Part shown: positions 12,510-13,632 of the stretch, in pieces
Layout of the letters: each line of letters begins with the position of its first letter
How positions within the stretch are numbered: position 1 is the stretch's first letter
DNA from: CAZNLL01 sp964573885
GTDB taxonomy: Bacteria; Desulfobacterota; DSM-4660; Desulfatiglandales; Desulfatiglandaceae
Length of the DNA: 13,632 nucleotides
Assembly: GCA_964573885.1 (NCBI GenBank)
Contig: CAZNLL010000110.1
Coordinates: forward strand, 1 to 13,632
Reading direction: 5' to 3'
Notes under the pieces: generated by a model
Told to the model about the DNA's origin: nothing
Seen by the model: the letters and a program-made list of their open reading frames with translations, nothing else
Databases searched by the model: none
Made by a program: the position numbers and the translations under genes

Positions 12510-13632
12510 CTAAGCGGCGATGATGATCGGGAGAATAATGGGGCCCCTTTCCACGACCTCGTAAAAAAAGCGCTTGAGCCGCTTTTGAATTTTTGACTTT
12601 ACCTCGGAAAGAGGCGGAGGAGAAGGGTGCTCAAGCTCGTCAAGCACCTCCAAAACCACGCACTTGGCGTCCTCAAGGATAAAGGCGCCTTTTTCTTCAA
12701 AAACAAATCCCCTGGATATGATATCAGGGCCGTAAATGGTGTCTCCGGTTTCTTCACTCAGGGCGAGGAGGACAATCACGATGCCGTGGCTGCTCAATCT
12801 GCGCCTGTCACGCAGTACCATATCTCCAATGTCTCCCACCCCTTTGCCGTCCACCAGGATGCGGCCGGTATGGACGGGGCCTTCCACTCGCGCCCTTTCA
12901 CCGTCAAAGACGATTACATCACCGTCCTGTGCGATCAGGACGTGTTCGTCCGGGATTCCCATGTCCACAGCCAACTGGGCGTGTTTTACCAGGTGCCGGT
13001 ATTCTCCATGAATGGGTACAAAATAGCGGGGTTTTACAAGATTGAGCATCAGCTTGAGCTCTTCTCTCTTGGCATGGCCTGAAGTATGTATCTCGGAAAC
13101 CTTCTCGTAGACAACTTCGGCTCCCATGCGGTAGAGACTGTTAATAATGGAGGTAATGGCCCGTTCGTTACCCGGAATGAAACGGGAAGAGAGAATGATC
13201 GTGTCTCCCGACTTGATCTTGATGCCTTTATGAGTCCCCCTGGCCATTCTTGTAAGGGCCGACATGGGCTCGCCCTGACTCCCGGTGGTAATAATAGTGA
13301 GGTTGCCGTCAGGGCATTTTTCGATTAATCGCTCTTTGATCTCCACATTTTCGGGCATATGAATAAAGCCCAGTTCCCTGGCTAGCTCTACATTGGTGAT
13401 CATACTCTTTCCATTAAAGACCACCTTTCTTTGATATTTCACCGCCAGTTCAATCACCTGCTGGATTCGGGTGATATTGGAGGCGAAGGTGGCCACAATC
13501 ACCCGCCCCGTACAGACCCGGAAAAGCTCTTCCAGGGTCTTCCTTACATCCCTTTCACTCAGGGTAAAACCTTCTTTTTCGATGTTGGTGGAATCGGAAA
13601 AAAGGGACAGAACGCCCTTTTCCCCATAATAA
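12510..13632 (-). CDS. rnj: Ribonuclease J (5' end outside window)
   Basis: The frame is open to the window edge and gives 373 residues, the C-terminal two thirds of a protein of about 550. RNase J is a metallo-beta-lactamase/beta-CASP nuclease with endonuclease and 5'-3' exonuclease activity in mRNA and rRNA processing. Visible motifs are FSDSTN (11-16 of the visible part), the beta-CASP stretch IVATFASN, TGSQGEP (116-122), HTSGHA (182-187) and PIHGEYRH (206-213), all characteristic of the family. The C-terminal domain (from about residue 290) ends in the typical RGPIILPIII. The missing N-terminal part would carry the HxHxDH zinc site, so activity cannot be checked here. The gene begins the minus-strand series RNase J - FtsK - LolA; the gap to ftsK is 83 bases and holds a hairpin and a candidate promoter. 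Confidence 0.94.
   Translation of the reverse strand, partial: YYGEKGVLSLFSDSTNIEKEGFTLSERDVRKTLEELFRVCTGRVIVATFASNITRIQQVIELAVKYQRKVVFNGKSMITNVELARELGFIHMPENVEIKERLIEKCPDGNLTIITTGSQGEPMSALTRMARGTHKGIKIKSGDTIILSSRFIPGNERAITSIINSLYRMGAEVVYEKVSEIHTSGHAKREELKLMLNLVKPRYFVPIHGEYRHLVKHAQLAVDMGIPDEHVLIAQDGDVIVFDGERARVEGPVHTGRILVDGKGVGDIGDMVLRDRRRLSSHGIVIVLLALSEETGDTIYGPDIISRGFVFEEKGAFILEDAKCVVLEVLDELEHPSPPPLSEVKSKIQKRLKRFFYEVVERGPIILPIIIAA

Overview
The window looks like chromosomal core sequence from a Gram-negative, diderm bacterium, most probably a Desulfobacterota (former Deltaproteobacteria) lineage. An outer-membrane lipoprotein carrier (LolA) shows two membranes. The order RNase J - FtsK - LolA, a zinc-ribbon/DUF3426 membrane protein, the archease-RtcB pair and several small Cys-rich proteins are a combination I associate with that group. 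This placement is inference from gene content. A run of ten Ns inside rtcB shows that the sequence comes from a draft or metagenome assembly.

Layout. (1) 2-1421, plus strand: the C-terminus of a sensor histidine kinase with an added Cys cluster, a PaaI-type hotdog thioesterase and a helical protein I do not recognise. (2) 1438-3150, plus: a strong sigma70-like promoter, hypoxanthine phosphoribosyltransferase, a zinc-ribbon/DUF3426 membrane protein and a terminator-like hairpin. (3) 3232-4083, minus: a stand-alone GlmU-like nucleotidyltransferase. (4) 4220-5127, plus: a small cobalamin-binding-type domain protein with a degenerate motif, followed by an unknown protein. (5) 5312-7215, minus: archease and the RNA ligase RtcB as a two-gene operon, divergent from a 93-aa multi-Cys protein (7277-7558). 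The divergent spacer holds a perfect palindrome and a consensus-like archease promoter. (6) 7604-9273, minus: a D-Ala-D-Ala carboxypeptidase (S13/PBP4 type) and a small conserved-looking protein. (7) 9274-9557: a gene-poor stretch with a perfect hairpin and a 33-codon plus-strand ORF that resembles the extreme N-terminus of a MoxR-type AAA ATPase, cut off beside lolA. (8) 9558-13632, minus: lolA, ftsK and the C-terminal two thirds of RNase J.

Most genes are housekeeping: RNA repair and turnover (RtcB, archease, RNase J), purine salvage (Hpt), cell-wall and envelope work (PBP4-like enzyme, LolA) and chromosome segregation (FtsK). I see no CRISPR array, tRNA, rRNA, insertion sequence or phage genes. 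No clear new multi-gene system is present. The points that most deserve a second look are the divergent archease/zinc-ribbon regulatory region, the degenerate B12-type domain with its unknown partner, the Cys-cluster kinase tail, the MoxR-like remnant, and the false 15-base insertion in rtcB caused by the N gap.
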